Assembly: GCA_016782885.1 (NCBI GenBank)
Contig: JADHXQ010000040.1
Location: 1-37,898 of the forward strand
Reading direction: 5' to 3'
From: Phycisphaerae bacterium
Lineage (GTDB): Bacteria > Planctomycetota > Phycisphaerae > SM23-33
DNA: 37,898 nucleotides
Shown: positions 7,779 through 17,392 of the stretch, piece after piece
Position numbering within the stretch: the first letter of the stretch is position 1
Layout: every line of letters starts with the position of its first letter
The notes under the pieces: generated by a model
Seen by the model: only the letters and a program-made list of their open reading frames with translations
The model's database searches: none
Told to the model about the DNA's origin: nothing
Translations under genes and position numbers: made by a program

Positions 7779-9823
7779 GGTAAGGCCTTAATAATAAGAT
7801 TAACTTCCGTGCCTATTGGCGGCAGGACGCTCTTGTTGGTTTCCAGTTTCAGCAGCGATTCTTCTTTCAGGGTCATATTGCTCTGGAGGACGGTTTCGTC
7901 CGTCACCGGGAATATGGAGATCAGTGTTCCGCTCATGTCCGCGGCGTATGTAAGTTCGGGTTTGCTGGGATCGCGTTTTCTCATCGCCGAGCCCGTGAAG
8001 TGCCACTTCAACGTTGGCATGGGCCTGCCTGTCCTGGTATCCACGAGCGTCTTTGAAATGGGAATCACTCGCGACTTGCCCGTTATACCGGCAAATTCCA
8101 GCAGGACTTGCACTTGGGGGCCTTCGGCGGCGGCATCGACGCCCTTTGCCGGTTTGCCCGGTTTGAGGCCCAGCGATTCGATGGCTTTGTGGACCGCGCT
8201 GGGCTTGACGTCGAAGCTTACGATGGTTTCGTGCGCCTTCTGCCCGCGCGGGTAGGGGTACGAGGCGATGACCTCCAGCGGAAAGATCTCCTTCAGCGTC
8301 GGTAGTTTTCGCGCCGCGACCCTGCACGGGATGGTGACTTTTCGGGCCTTGGCGTCTACCGTCATCGACTTGGCCAGGGCCATCACTCCGGCAGGCTGGT
8401 CAGAGAGGCAGACAACCACTGAAGGTTGATCGCCCACGCCGTCGAGGTTGCATGTGGTCAGGTAGAGATTGCCTCTGTGAACCACCGGCGATCCGAACAC
8501 CATCCCGCGCGCCTGGACCGATTGGTCGCCGCCAACGTCGAAAACCCATCGTTTTTTACCGTCAGTCAGGCCGATGGCGTGTACGATCGATTTCAGGTCG
8601 GCGGCGTAGACTACCTTGCCCGCCAAGGCCGGTCCGGCGAAGAACGGGATCTTGGCGTCGTATGTCCAGACCAGTTCGCCCGTCAGCTCTTTGCGCGCGT
8701 AAATTTTACCGTCCGTGCAGGTGTAGACCGCCAGATCGTCCTTGACCGCTATCGATGACAGGACACCACCGGTTACGGGCTGGCGCCACAAAACACGACC
8801 GTCAGCCACGTTCAGGGCGACAACCTCGCCGGAGGCTTTGGGGATCAACTTCCTGTCGAAGCGGATGGAACTGCATCCGACCAGTACGGCGTGGCCGGCG
8901 ATGGTTGGTCCGGCCCAGGGGTTCAGGTCTAGTTTGGTCTCCCATACCACTTGACCGCTGGAAGCCCTGAGGCACAGCAGGGAGCGTTTTCCGACTTTTT
9001 CCGCGTCGAGATAGGCTGAGGCGGCAAAGACGTACTCACCGGCGACGGCGGTTGGGGCATCGACGTGCCACTTCTTCTTGCCCGCCTGCCACAGCAGTTT
9101 TGGTACGGGTTTGGGCAGCGCATCGGCGCTGGGCGGGATGGCAAGCTGCGGATTCTTCTTCTTGTCTCGCTCGTAGGCGGCGGTCAGTTCGGACCACTGT
9201 TTAGTCAGGGTCGGAATCACGGTTAACAGGTTCTGCTCCTTTCCTTCGAGTGTGACGCGGGTGGAATCCACGCAAAGCACGCCCGCGTCGCCGGCGCCGA
9301 CATACACCCTGCCTCGATCGACGGTAGGAGAGCCCTCGATGTGAACGAGCTTGCCCGGAACAGAAAAACTCCACACGGGCAGACCGGTGTCGGCTTTTAC
9401 GCAATACAGCATGGCGTCATCGGTCTGGTGCATACCGTCACCGAAGATCACCAGCCCGCCGGCGACCGCCGGTGCGCAAACCGTCGGACGCTTGATATAC
9501 GGGGCGATTTTAGACCAGGTCACACGCTCGGTTGGCTTCTGGTCGGATGAAATCGCGTGGAACACACCGGTATTGAACGCCCCCAGGCCGCCGACGAAGA
9601 TCGACTTGCTGCCCGGGACGATCGAAGCCACGAAATGTTCGGGCGACTTGTATACCCACAGGACATTCGGCATCTGCGGGCCTTGGGAACCGTCAAGGTT
9701 GCCCGTACGCTCGGTATTTCCCCTGTGTGTCGGCCAGACCCACTCGGGATCCGCCGCCATCGACGCCGAAGCGATCGCCAGCACTAATGAAGCCGACGCC
9801 ATGACTCTTGTCGCTGCGGTCAT
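7775..9823 (-). CDS. secreted PQQ-like beta-propeller protein
   Basis: 682 residues from ATG 9823, which has GGAAGG upstream, a 4-nt ATGA overlap with the preceding VCBS gene and an immediate signal peptide (cut near SMA-ADPEW). In-frame codons further upstream lie inside the VCBS gene. The body contains repeated PQQ-like blades with the strand pair 'G.vvW...' and 'v.v...dG.iya': GQVVWETKLD, GRVLWRQPV, GELVWTYDAK, KKRWVFDVGG, with intervening AGPTIAGHAVLVG and AGKVVYAADL. The WPTHRGNTERTG opening resembles the W..rG...RtG start seen in planctomycete outer-membrane PQQ repeat proteins. The C-terminal about 180 residues look non-propeller (PCRVAARKLPTLKEIF ... LLEFAGITGKSRVIP). It is probably a protein-interaction propeller. 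PQQ cofactor binding and quinoprotein dehydrogenase activity are not supported, since no catalytic motif is seen. Confidence 0.8.
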   Translation of the reverse strand: MTAATRVMASASLVLAIASASMAADPEWVWPTHRGNTERTGNLDGSQGPQMPNVLWVYKSPEHFVASIVPGSKSIFVGGLGAFNTGVFHAISSDQKPTERVTWSKIAPYIKRPTVCAPAVAGGLVIFGDGMHQTDDAMLYCVKADTGLPVWSFSVPGKLVHIEGSPTVDRGRVYVGAGDAGVLCVDSTRVTLEGKEQNLLTVIPTLTKQWSELTAAYERDKKKNPQLAIPPSADALPKPVPKLLWQAGKKKWHVDAPTAVAGEYVFAASAYLDAEKVGKRSLLCLRASSGQVVWETKLDLNPWAGPTIAGHAVLVGCSSIRFDRKLIPKASGEVVALNVADGRVLWRQPVTGGVLSSIAVKDDLAVYTCTDGKIYARKELTGELVWTYDAKIPFFAGPALAGKVVYAADLKSIVHAIGLTDGKKRWVFDVGGDQSVQARGMVFGSPVVHRGNLYLTTCNLDGVGDQPSVVVCLSDQPAGVMALAKSMTVDAKARKVTIPCRVAARKLPTLKEIFPLEVIASYPYPRGQKAHETIVSFDVKPSAVHKAIESLGLKPGKPAKGVDAAAEGPQVQVLLEFAGITGKSRVIPISKTLVDTRTGRPMPTLKWHFTGSAMRKRDPSKPELTYAADMSGTLISIFPVTDETVLQSNMTLKEESLLKLETNKSVLPPIGTEVNLIIKALP

Positions 9824-11805
9824 ACCAAACCTTCCGATCTTTGATGGGATGCTTTCTTGATCCCGCCGTTGGCTCGGTGGGACCGCAAATAATGGACAAC
9901 ACCGAAACCCGCGAGTATCCCGAGGATGCCCGCAAGTATGATCGCCACAGGCCAATAACGGGGCGGTTTACCATCGCTGTTCGTGAGTTTCGCCGTGCCG
10001 GCTTCGCTTGTCAGCAGAGAAGCGTTAATCGGCATGGATGCTGATGCGGAGATGTTCGTGTTCGTTGCGCCGGCGGGGCTGCCCAGAAGAACTACCGCGG
10101 CCTGCCCTTCGTTGTTGAACACGACGTCCGGCGTGTCGTCGGTGTTTATGTCCGCAACGGCCATACCGCACGTGTTGTAGATGCGATACATCAGACCGAT
10201 TGCTTCGGTGGCGTCTGTGAATGTCCCGTCGGCCTTGCCTTGGAAGTAGCGGTTGGGTCCCTTCAGGCATCCGATGAACAGGTCCGGGCGTTTGTCTCCG
10301 TTGAAGTCGGTCCAGGCGGCGCATCTGGCCCAGCCGACGGGGCGCGCCAGGTCGCCCGAGGCGGCGGTGACATCCGTGAATCGCCCGCGCCCGTCATTCT
10401 TCAGCAGTTTGCATGTTCCCTTTTGGGGAATGAAGAGATCCGGATGCCCGTCACCGTTATAGTCGCCGAATACCGGTGCGATTCTGCCCGGGAGATAGCT
10501 GATACCGCAGTCTTTCGAGCGGACGAATCCCTTGGGCGTGTTCAGCAGCAGCACTCCGCTTCCTGCGCTGTAGAGAACGTCCGTCCGCCCGTCGCCGTTG
10601 ACGTCAGCGACTGCGAGGTGATCGCCTTTCATATCTCCGCCGATGCCTTCGGCGCCCAGTCCCGCGGAATCCGAGACGTCGGTGAACAGGGGCAATTTCG
10701 CCGGTTTGGTGGCTGTCTGACCTTTGGGTATTACGTTTCGGTAGAGTCGCAGCCCTCGAAAACCGTCGGCCAGCAGGATATCGAGTTTCTTGTCGCCGTC
10801 GTAGTCGATCCATGCGGCGGCCCGGGGGCTGCTGTAGGCATCCAGCGGTATTTGGGCGGTTGCGTCGGCGAACTGTTTTTTGTTGTTCCTCAGCAGTTTT
10901 ATCCCCGTCGATGACGCCACCAGCAGGTCGATGATACCGTCGGAGTCGTAGTCGCCCCATACCGCCGCCCGTGCGCCTCCGCTGACGGGGAGCATCTCCT
11001 CGCCGAGTATTCCACCATCGTTCTTCAGCAGCGACATCTTGTAATCGCCGAAGATGCACAGGTCGATCTTTCCGTCGTTGTTGATGTCCGCCGGAGCGAC
11101 TCCCGCGGCGCCGGGGGAGAACTTGCCTATAGCGGAGTAGTGCGTGAAGCCGGGCATACCGGTGATGGGGCGAAAGTCTTCGGCGCCCCATCCGACGAAG
11201 TCGCGCTTGGGATTGTAGTCGCCGATCTTCAGGCTCGCCCTCATGCGCTGGATCTTCGCCGTCCGCGTCTGTATCGCCATCTTGTCGCCGTCGACCATGC
11301 AGGGCACGACGACTTCCTGCCCGGCGAGCATGGCGGTAACGTAGCTGGCGAGTTTCTCGGGCTTGCCGGCAAAGGCGCGGAGAAAGTATGGTTCGGCGTG
11401 CGTCATTGTAGCCCAGCCCTTGAAGCCGCACTGATACCAGTAATTGTCGATGCACATCTCGCCGTGTCCCCCGGCGGTGAAGAACAGCGCCATCTTTCCC
11501 ACGCGAGCCCAGGCCATTATGTTTTTCCATTCGCGCGGATGGAATCCCCTCTGCCCGATGTTGTGCATTATCTCGTCGCCGGGGAACGTTCCCCTGACGT
11601 CCCTGACCTTGGAGTAGACGATCAGGTTTTTGGTCCTGTCCACCGATTTGACACGGACCATGACGATCATGGACGAACTGTTGACGATCTTACCCAGCGA
11701 GTGAGGAGCCTCGACGTAAGCTTCCGCCGTCCGACAAGGCAGAGACGCCAGTACTGCGATCGCCAGGATGCAAAGATATATTTTCCGGTCAGGATAGATA
11801 TTCAA
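9820..11805 (-). CDS. membrane-anchored FG-GAP/VCBS seven-repeat protein
   Basis: 661 residues. No ATG is available before the signal peptide; TTG at 11805 has GGAG 9 nt upstream and an in-frame stop 21 nt upstream, so TTG is the start. After the signal (ILAIAVLASLPCRTAEA) comes a roughly 170-residue domain beginning VEAPHSLGKIV that is shared with the protein at 21047. Then come seven Ca2+-loop repeats of type D.(N/D).DG..D: ADINNDGKIDL, GDYDSDGIIDL, IDYDGDKKLDI, ADVNGDGRTDV, GDYNGDGHPDL, TDFNGDKRPDL and ADINTDDTPDV. Seven repeats suit one integrin-alpha-like propeller. A C-terminal transmembrane helix (PVAIILAGILGILAGFGVV) and a basic tail (HYLRSHRANGGIKK) follow, which anchors it with the tail in the cytoplasm. 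It starts 22 nt downstream of the TPR gene. Confidence 0.82.
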   Translation of the reverse strand: MNIYPDRKIYLCILAIAVLASLPCRTAEAYVEAPHSLGKIVNSSSMIVMVRVKSVDRTKNLIVYSKVRDVRGTFPGDEIMHNIGQRGFHPREWKNIMAWARVGKMALFFTAGGHGEMCIDNYWYQCGFKGWATMTHAEPYFLRAFAGKPEKLASYVTAMLAGQEVVVPCMVDGDKMAIQTRTAKIQRMRASLKIGDYNPKRDFVGWGAEDFRPITGMPGFTHYSAIGKFSPGAAGVAPADINNDGKIDLCIFGDYKMSLLKNDGGILGEEMLPVSGGARAAVWGDYDSDGIIDLLVASSTGIKLLRNNKKQFADATAQIPLDAYSSPRAAAWIDYDGDKKLDILLADGFRGLRLYRNVIPKGQTATKPAKLPLFTDVSDSAGLGAEGIGGDMKGDHLAVADVNGDGRTDVLYSAGSGVLLLNTPKGFVRSKDCGISYLPGRIAPVFGDYNGDGHPDLFIPQKGTCKLLKNDGRGRFTDVTAASGDLARPVGWARCAAWTDFNGDKRPDLFIGCLKGPNRYFQGKADGTFTDATEAIGLMYRIYNTCGMAVADINTDDTPDVVFNNEGQAAVVLLGSPAGATNTNISASASMPINASLLTSEAGTAKLTNSDGKPPRYWPVAIILAGILGILAGFGVVHYLRSHRANGGIKKASHQRSEGLV

Positions 11806-11827
11806 TATCCAGTTCTCCGTTGGTTAG

Positions 11828-14800
11828 CTAGGTTTTCTTCTTCTTCGTCTTCCTTAACTCGGCTTGGAGCTTCTCTATCTCGGGTAAGAGCTTTTTGGCC
11901 TCTGTGGCGTATTTGCTCTTGGGATAGTTTTTGAGCAACTGCTGCAACGATCTTGAGGCTTCGGCAGGCTGTTTCATCGCGGCGTAGGCCCGGCCCGATT
12001 CGTACCACGCCTGCTCGCTGTACTCGGGGTAGTTGTAGGTATATGGGACTACCAGGAATGCTTTGGCCGCTTCAGCGTATTGTTTCTGGGCCATCTGGCA
12101 GTATCCGATGCGAAGCTGGGCCTTGGCGCCAACTCCGGTGGCTGTTTTTGCGGTCACGGCGGCATAGCTGGTCAATGCGTTGGCGTAGTCCTTGGCGTTT
12201 TCATAAGCCCAGGCTCTACCGAAGTTGGCTTCGTGAATCCACGGGCTTTTGGGGTAATACGATGCGAGCGTTTCCATTGCCCGCCGGGTTTCTCCCCAGT
12301 TGCCGGTTTGTTCGTACGCATGAGCGAGGCGCAGCAGGCCCCGATCAGCGATATCTCGCATTTGGCGGTAGGGGTCGGTGTCGCGGAAGGCAGCGAGCTG
12401 CTCGATGGCCTTGGACCATTCCTTCAGCAGGATGTACGCCTCGCCGGTGAGAAACCGCACGTGTCCGAGGTCGTTGCCTTTGGCTTTGCCCGTTATCAGT
12501 TTTATCAGCGCCATGGCGCGTTTCGCATCGCCTCTGTCCAGCAGGCACGCCGTCAATCGCAGGCGGGCGAGTTGCGCCAGGTCTTCGGGAGGGCTGTTCT
12601 CCAGGATCGTTTCGAGAAGTTCGACCGCCTGGTCGTGTTTTCGCCGATGGGCGAGCATTTCGGCCAGTTCGAACCGCGATCGGGCGGCAAGGGGCGATTG
12701 TGGCGCCAGTGCTATCAGTTCACCGTAGAGTTTCATGGCCTGGGCTTCGGATGTCTGGACGGGCAGGTTCTCGAGCATGACTCTCGGCGGACTCAGCGTC
12801 CTGGTGTCTTTGCTGCCGGATCTGGATGGTCGGCGCGACCTGGATGCGGATAACGCGTCTTTCTGGAGTCTCTCCCTGGCCGAGGCGATTTCCCTTTCGC
12901 CCAGTATCCGGTAGCACCACGCCGCTTCGTAGAGCAGCCGGAGCTGCGCCTCGGAGCCCTTGGCGGTTTTGGCGAGAGTTTTGGCTTGCGTGGTGAGTTG
13001 TACGGCGGTCGTGCCCACGCCTGTGAGAGCCTGGCGGACAACCTTTTCTACCTCAGATCTCTGCTCTGCCGATCCGCCGGCCTTCGCTTCGGCAGCTATC
13101 GCGGCTACCAGCTCTTTTCGTTGACATTGCCCCGCTCGCCAGAGCGCGTTGGCCGCTTCGGGGCGACCGGGATATCTCTTGACCAGCGATTCGAACTCAT
13201 GTTTCGCTTCGGCGAGTTTACCGGTGTCCATCATGGCCAGACCGTGTTCATACTGCAACGCCGCCATCCATTCTCGGGGAATAACGGGGCCCTTGGATGA
13301 TGGCTTCCCGTGTAACGCGCGACATTCCTTGACGATCCTTACCGCATCAATCGCCCGTTTACTCGCCCTCAACAGGTTCGACAACTGCACGATCGCAAGC
13401 GGTGCTACCGGATTGCTGCGGTAGGGATCTCGCTGGAAACGCTCCAACTCGTTCAGGGCGCCGGGGCTGTCGCCGAGGAGCACCATGCACTTGGCCTGTT
13501 CGAGGATGGCTGTCGGTACGAGCGGGTCCTTGCTCCAGTCCTTGAGCAGGCGGGCGTATGCTTCTTTTCCCTTGGTGTATGCGACCTTCTTTGCGGTGGC
13601 GTCCGCGAGAACCGACCCCAAACGCTGGTAGCAGTACCCCAGTTTCAGCAGCGCATCGGGGACCTTGGGGCTCTTGGCCTGGGCCGAAACAAAGGTTTCA
13701 AGCAGTTTCCCCGCCTTTACCGCCTGGTCCATGAGCTTCCCGGCGGTAAGTGCGTCGGTCGTCGTGATCGGGAACGTTCGAATATTGCAGTCGGCCATCA
13801 GGTACGGTACTGCCCCCAGCTTGTCCACGCGGTCGGCGGTGGGGATCGCCGACAACGTTTCTATCGCTTCGGTATACCAGCCAAGGCGGTACTGGGCGGT
13901 CGCCAGTCCGTATCGTGCGAGGTGCGTTTCGCTGAAATCGGGGAACTTGTCCAGCAACCGTTCGTAGCGATTGACTGCTTCCTTGAACATTCTATCGATA
14001 TCGTCTTTGCTTCTGCTGTAACCCGAGACCTTGGTATTCACCGCCGACATGCAGGCGTTTTCCGCGCTCCTGAACCAGACGGCTGGAAGGAGCGAGCTCT
14101 TGGGGAATCTTTTTACGAAATCGTTGCACGTGCTGTCCGATCGCCCGTAATCGCCGTTCAGGTGATATGCCGTTGCGAGTCGCTGCATGGCCTCTTCTGT
14201 GCGATCGGAACTGTATTGGAGGGCCGCCGTGTAGGTTGCGACGGCTTCTTTGTATTTCCCCGCCAGTTGCTGAACGTCGCCCAGTTCGATCAGTATGTCT
14301 CTTTCCAGGGTGGATGCCCGTGAATCGTGGGCGCTCTGGGCGGCGGCTTTCAGTTCGTTGATCGCCGTCGCCAGCGTCTGGGCGTATGTCTGCGGTACTT
14401 CCGGATTGGCGCTTCCGACCCTCGCTCGGGCTTTCCACCAACTGGCGCGGTCGGCAAGTTTGGGATGCTTTCGCAGCGGGTCGAGCGTCTTGATGGCTTC
14501 AGCGTAGCTCCTGAGTTGCAGTTGGCAGTATCCCTGGCGGAGCATCGCTTCGGGCGCCAACGGATGTTTGGGATTCTGCGTGACAAACGCTGTGAAGCCC
14601 GTCATGGCATTGGCGAATTGCCCGCTTTCAGCCTGGCAGAGGGCGGAATAGAACATCGTACGCACGATGTGTGGCGAAGGCGGACCGGCAACGAGCGCCG
14701 CCGCTGCGGCCCGCTGGTCGGCTGGAAGCGAGCGGTAGCTGCTCTTGGCGGCCAGGGTGGCGGCGGTCTTGCGGGCGGTGTAATCGTCAAGAAGGGCCTT

Positions 14801-15652
14801 GTATGTAGCGGTAGCTTCGGGCTTATCGCCCGAGAGGTGATGCGATCGGGCCAGGAGATAGCGAGCGTGCGGACCAAAGCTCTGTTTGAAGGGCGACAGT
14901 TTGCTCAGGGTCCGCCCGGCGGCGAGATAGTCCTTCATTGCAAAATGTGCGTAGCCCATATTGTACAGCGCTCGGTCGCCGAACTTTGCGGAGACCGATT
15001 TGTCGTTCAGTGTGACCTTGGACAGGACGATAGCCTGCTTGTATTGCTTGAGGCGGAGGAGAATGTCGGCCTGGTCGGATCGCGCTTGCCCCGCCCAGAT
15101 AAGGTCTGGATGAATGGCGGGTGCGGCCGGCGCCGGCGTTTTACCGCTTCTGGCGATGAATGCGTCGACGGCGCTTGCGAACGCCCTGGCTGCTTCCTCG
15201 CGATACTGCCTGGCGTACGTCGGCCGGGAGTCGCTGGACGTTGTTAGTGGCTGGGCGAGTGTGCTGGTCGCCAGGTCGCGTAATGACACGCCGAGGTAGT
15301 AGATCGCCAGCGGTCTGTCGGCGAAATCCATGCGCCCCGAGGGCATGCGAAATGCCGCCACGGCGGCTGTAAGATTAGCGTGCGTCTTGAGCTTCAGCAG
15401 CGAAAGGCCCATACCGTATGATGCGGACGGGGTCTCGGTGTGCGTTGGGTTATCCCTGAGGAACTCACGGAAACGTTGTGCCGCGACATCGAACTGCCCT
15501 GAACTGTAGGATCGCCGCGCACTTGAAAGCACCAGCCTGGCCGCCTTGTCCGCCGCCGATTTCTTGGCTTGGGAGAATCCGGGGGTCTCAAGTGAAGCGA
15601 CGATTAGCAGCGGCAGGAGAATGTAAGCGAAGACAGAAACGGGTTTTCTCAT
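11828..15652 (-). CDS. large secreted TPR-repeat protein (1274 aa), first gene of leftward operon
   Basis: Start ATG 15652 has GGAG 8 nt upstream and gives a signal peptide (core FAYILLPLLIVASL, cut near GFSQA). The whole mature protein is a chain of TPR-like helical hairpins with the A..G..Y....Y..A...F pattern: GQFDVAAQRFREFLRDNP, KDYLAAGRTLSKL, GQFANAMTGFTAF, RSYAEAIKTLDPL, KYKEAVATYTAAL, NGDYGRSDSTCNDF, KYAEAAKAF and many others, ending in a lysine-rich tail (RKTKKKK). Repeats of about 36-40 residues suggest more than 20 units. Related proteins include YbgF/CpoB- and BamD-like 'outer membrane assembly' TPR proteins, but this one is much longer. It is likely a periplasmic scaffold. It lacks a lipobox, so lipoprotein anchoring is not indicated. 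Confidence 0.85.
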   Translation of the reverse strand: MRKPVSVFAYILLPLLIVASLETPGFSQAKKSAADKAARLVLSSARRSYSSGQFDVAAQRFREFLRDNPTHTETPSASYGMGLSLLKLKTHANLTAAVAAFRMPSGRMDFADRPLAIYYLGVSLRDLATSTLAQPLTTSSDSRPTYARQYREEAARAFASAVDAFIARSGKTPAPAAPAIHPDLIWAGQARSDQADILLRLKQYKQAIVLSKVTLNDKSVSAKFGDRALYNMGYAHFAMKDYLAAGRTLSKLSPFKQSFGPHARYLLARSHHLSGDKPEATATYKALLDDYTARKTAATLAAKSSYRSLPADQRAAAAALVAGPPSPHIVRTMFYSALCQAESGQFANAMTGFTAFVTQNPKHPLAPEAMLRQGYCQLQLRSYAEAIKTLDPLRKHPKLADRASWWKARARVGSANPEVPQTYAQTLATAINELKAAAQSAHDSRASTLERDILIELGDVQQLAGKYKEAVATYTAALQYSSDRTEEAMQRLATAYHLNGDYGRSDSTCNDFVKRFPKSSLLPAVWFRSAENACMSAVNTKVSGYSRSKDDIDRMFKEAVNRYERLLDKFPDFSETHLARYGLATAQYRLGWYTEAIETLSAIPTADRVDKLGAVPYLMADCNIRTFPITTTDALTAGKLMDQAVKAGKLLETFVSAQAKSPKVPDALLKLGYCYQRLGSVLADATAKKVAYTKGKEAYARLLKDWSKDPLVPTAILEQAKCMVLLGDSPGALNELERFQRDPYRSNPVAPLAIVQLSNLLRASKRAIDAVRIVKECRALHGKPSSKGPVIPREWMAALQYEHGLAMMDTGKLAEAKHEFESLVKRYPGRPEAANALWRAGQCQRKELVAAIAAEAKAGGSAEQRSEVEKVVRQALTGVGTTAVQLTTQAKTLAKTAKGSEAQLRLLYEAAWCYRILGEREIASARERLQKDALSASRSRRPSRSGSKDTRTLSPPRVMLENLPVQTSEAQAMKLYGELIALAPQSPLAARSRFELAEMLAHRRKHDQAVELLETILENSPPEDLAQLARLRLTACLLDRGDAKRAMALIKLITGKAKGNDLGHVRFLTGEAYILLKEWSKAIEQLAAFRDTDPYRQMRDIADRGLLRLAHAYEQTGNWGETRRAMETLASYYPKSPWIHEANFGRAWAYENAKDYANALTSYAAVTAKTATGVGAKAQLRIGYCQMAQKQYAEAAKAFLVVPYTYNYPEYSEQAWYESGRAYAAMKQPAEASRSLQQLLKNYPKSKYATEAKKLLPEIEKLQAELRKTKKKKT

Positions 15653-15699
15653 TTGGAATGCTCCGTGTACTACTGTGATTGGCTGTATTGTATGGGTAA

Positions 15700-15728
15700 G
15701 TTATAGTATAGTTAAACGGAAATGTCGA
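15700..15728 (-). promoter_or_regulatory. candidate sigma70-type promoter for the leftward operon
   Basis: Read on the - strand: TCGACA (15728-15723), exactly 17 nt, then TATAAC (15705-15700). The -35 matches five of six consensus bases and the -10 four or five. It lies about 48 nt upstream of the TPR start. A second TATA-like hexamer (TATACT) overlaps the spacer. Nothing comparable is seen for the opposite direction in the shared 168-nt gap. Confidence 0.42.
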
Positions 15729-15820
15729 CCGGATATTGTGGCGGACGGGCGCCGCAGTGAAAAAGACAATCCAGCGGCGCAGGGGGGCAGCCGAGCAAGC
15801 CGAGCAGTAAGGTAACGAAC

Positions 15821-17392
15821 ATGGACGACACCCTGGCGGTAGTGCCGATTTTTGTGAATGTAGGCGCGGCGGTTTTCCCGGCTGTCATTGCGGCAGTGGG
15901 GAGCGTTCTGGGCGTGCTGTTTCGTCCGCGGGAGCTTGCGGGTCTGTGTATTCGTCGCCCGGTAGTTGCGATCTCCGTGCTGGTCGGTCTTGCCGGTATC
16001 GTAACTCTCTCAGTTATGTTGCCCGGATCAACTCCCGCCGCCTCGCTTCGCAAGGGGCCCCGGCAGATTGACTGGAACGAAGTTGCGCTGCGAATTATCG
16101 ACCGGGGCGGGGCGACAAGCGCCCCTGTGGTAGTGAAGACAAGCGGTCCGTTCATCTTTCGCGGCGGACCGTCGCGATGTGGGTATGACGGTGGACCGGC
16201 GCCATTCAGGCTCGTGCCCCGCCGGTCTTACAAACCGCCCGATGCCATGTGCCTCTCGTCACCCGCCGTTGTAGGCGGACGCGTATTCGGCGCGACGGTC
16301 ACTCTCGATCCGACAGGCAACTTCGGAAGCATCTTCTGCATCGATACCGCAAGCGGAAAGGAGAAGTGGTCGACCGATTGCTACAAGGATCCCGACAGCG
16401 GACAGGAAGAAGTGTTCAAGGGGTTCTTCAGTTCTCCGGCGGTGACGGCCGACGGAAAGTACCTCGTGATCGGACAGGGACTTCACGACGATGCCGATTG
16501 CTCCCTGCTGTGCCTGCGAGCCGATAACGGCGTGCTGCACTGGCGGATCAAGACGCCGCTTCACATCGAGGGCTCGCCGGCGATTCTGGGCGACCTGGTG
16601 GTGGCCGGCGCCGGAGCGATCGAAGGCCCCGACGGGCGGCCGGTCGGCGATCCGGGCTTCGTCCTTGCCGCCCGCATATCAGACGGTAAGGAACTGTGGC
16701 GCTGGCCCGTGAAAGATCCTGAATCTTCGCCTGTCATCGCCGCGGACGGTATCTGCTACATCGGCAGCGGGGTTGGCGGGTGCGAGTTGGTCGCGCTGCG
16801 AACAGCCTCCGGCGACGACCTGAAATCCGCCGGTCTGAAACGCGTGGTCTGGCAGGTTCCGACTCCGTATCCCGCCACGGGGGCCGTTACGCTCTATGGC
16901 GACCTGGTGATCGTCGGCTGCGGGCGCGGGAACTACGTTCAAGCCGACCCGAATCCCATCGGCGCCGTAATCGCCTTCGATCGGCACAGCGGAAAGCAGG
17001 TTTGGAAGACGCCCATGCCCGACGCTGTTCTCGGCGCGGTGGCCGTTGACGGTAAGAAAGCTATCTGTCCCGTTCGCAACGGTGAGGTAGTCGCACTGGA
17101 CCTGACCGGCGGCGCGGTGCTCTGGCGGAGGCGCGTTAATGACAAGTCGCCGATACTATCCGGGCCCGCGCTGGCGCGGCAGATGGTCTATGCGGTCAGC
17201 AGGGACGGGTATCTGGCGGTCATGGACGCTCAAAACGGTCGGGTGATCGAGAAGCATTTCATCGACGACCGTGCCAATCCTGGCGAGATGGGGTTGTCGG
17301 TGAGTTCACCGGTAGTGGCGGGGGGGTGGCTTTACGTGGGGTCTGAAACAGGCGGACTGCGATGCTTCGCGCCGGCGGAGGGCGAGAAATGA
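15821..17392 (+). CDS. membrane-anchored PQQ-like beta-propeller protein
   Basis: 523 residues from ATG 15821; a weak AAGGTAA precedes it. Two N-terminal hydrophobic helices (residues about 10-33, AVFPAVIAAVGSVLGVLF, and about 46-66, VVAISVLVGLAGIVTLSVML) flank a basic loop RPRELAGLCIRRP. The bulk of the protein is therefore probably periplasmic, anchored by two helices. Propeller blades follow: GSIFCIDTASGKEKWST, LCLRADNGVLHWRI, VLAARISDGKELWRWPV, VIAFDRHSGKQVWKTP, VVALDLTGGAVLWRRRV, LAVMDAQNGRVIEK and a final GGWLYVGSETGGLRCF. That is six or seven blades of the PQQ-like 'd..tGk..W' type. It lacks dehydrogenase motifs. Its stop overlaps the next start by 4 nt (ATGA), so it is probably translationally coupled to the dikinase-membrane fusion. 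Confidence 0.8.
   Translation: MDDTLAVVPIFVNVGAAVFPAVIAAVGSVLGVLFRPRELAGLCIRRPVVAISVLVGLAGIVTLSVMLPGSTPAASLRKGPRQIDWNEVALRIIDRGGATSAPVVVKTSGPFIFRGGPSRCGYDGGPAPFRLVPRRSYKPPDAMCLSSPAVVGGRVFGATVTLDPTGNFGSIFCIDTASGKEKWSTDCYKDPDSGQEEVFKGFFSSPAVTADGKYLVIGQGLHDDADCSLLCLRADNGVLHWRIKTPLHIEGSPAILGDLVVAGAGAIEGPDGRPVGDPGFVLAARISDGKELWRWPVKDPESSPVIAADGICYIGSGVGGCELVALRTASGDDLKSAGLKRVVWQVPTPYPATGAVTLYGDLVIVGCGRGNYVQADPNPIGAVIAFDRHSGKQVWKTPMPDAVLGAVAVDGKKAICPVRNGEVVALDLTGGAVLWRRRVNDKSPILSGPALARQMVYAVSRDGYLAVMDAQNGRVIEKHFIDDRANPGEMGLSVSSPVVAGGWLYVGSETGGLRCFAPAEGEK

Noticed and set aside
7775-9823. naming the PQQ-like protein BamB or a quinoprotein dehydrogenase
   Set aside because: Propeller repeats alone do not show either; no lipobox, no BAM context and no dehydrogenase active-site motif.
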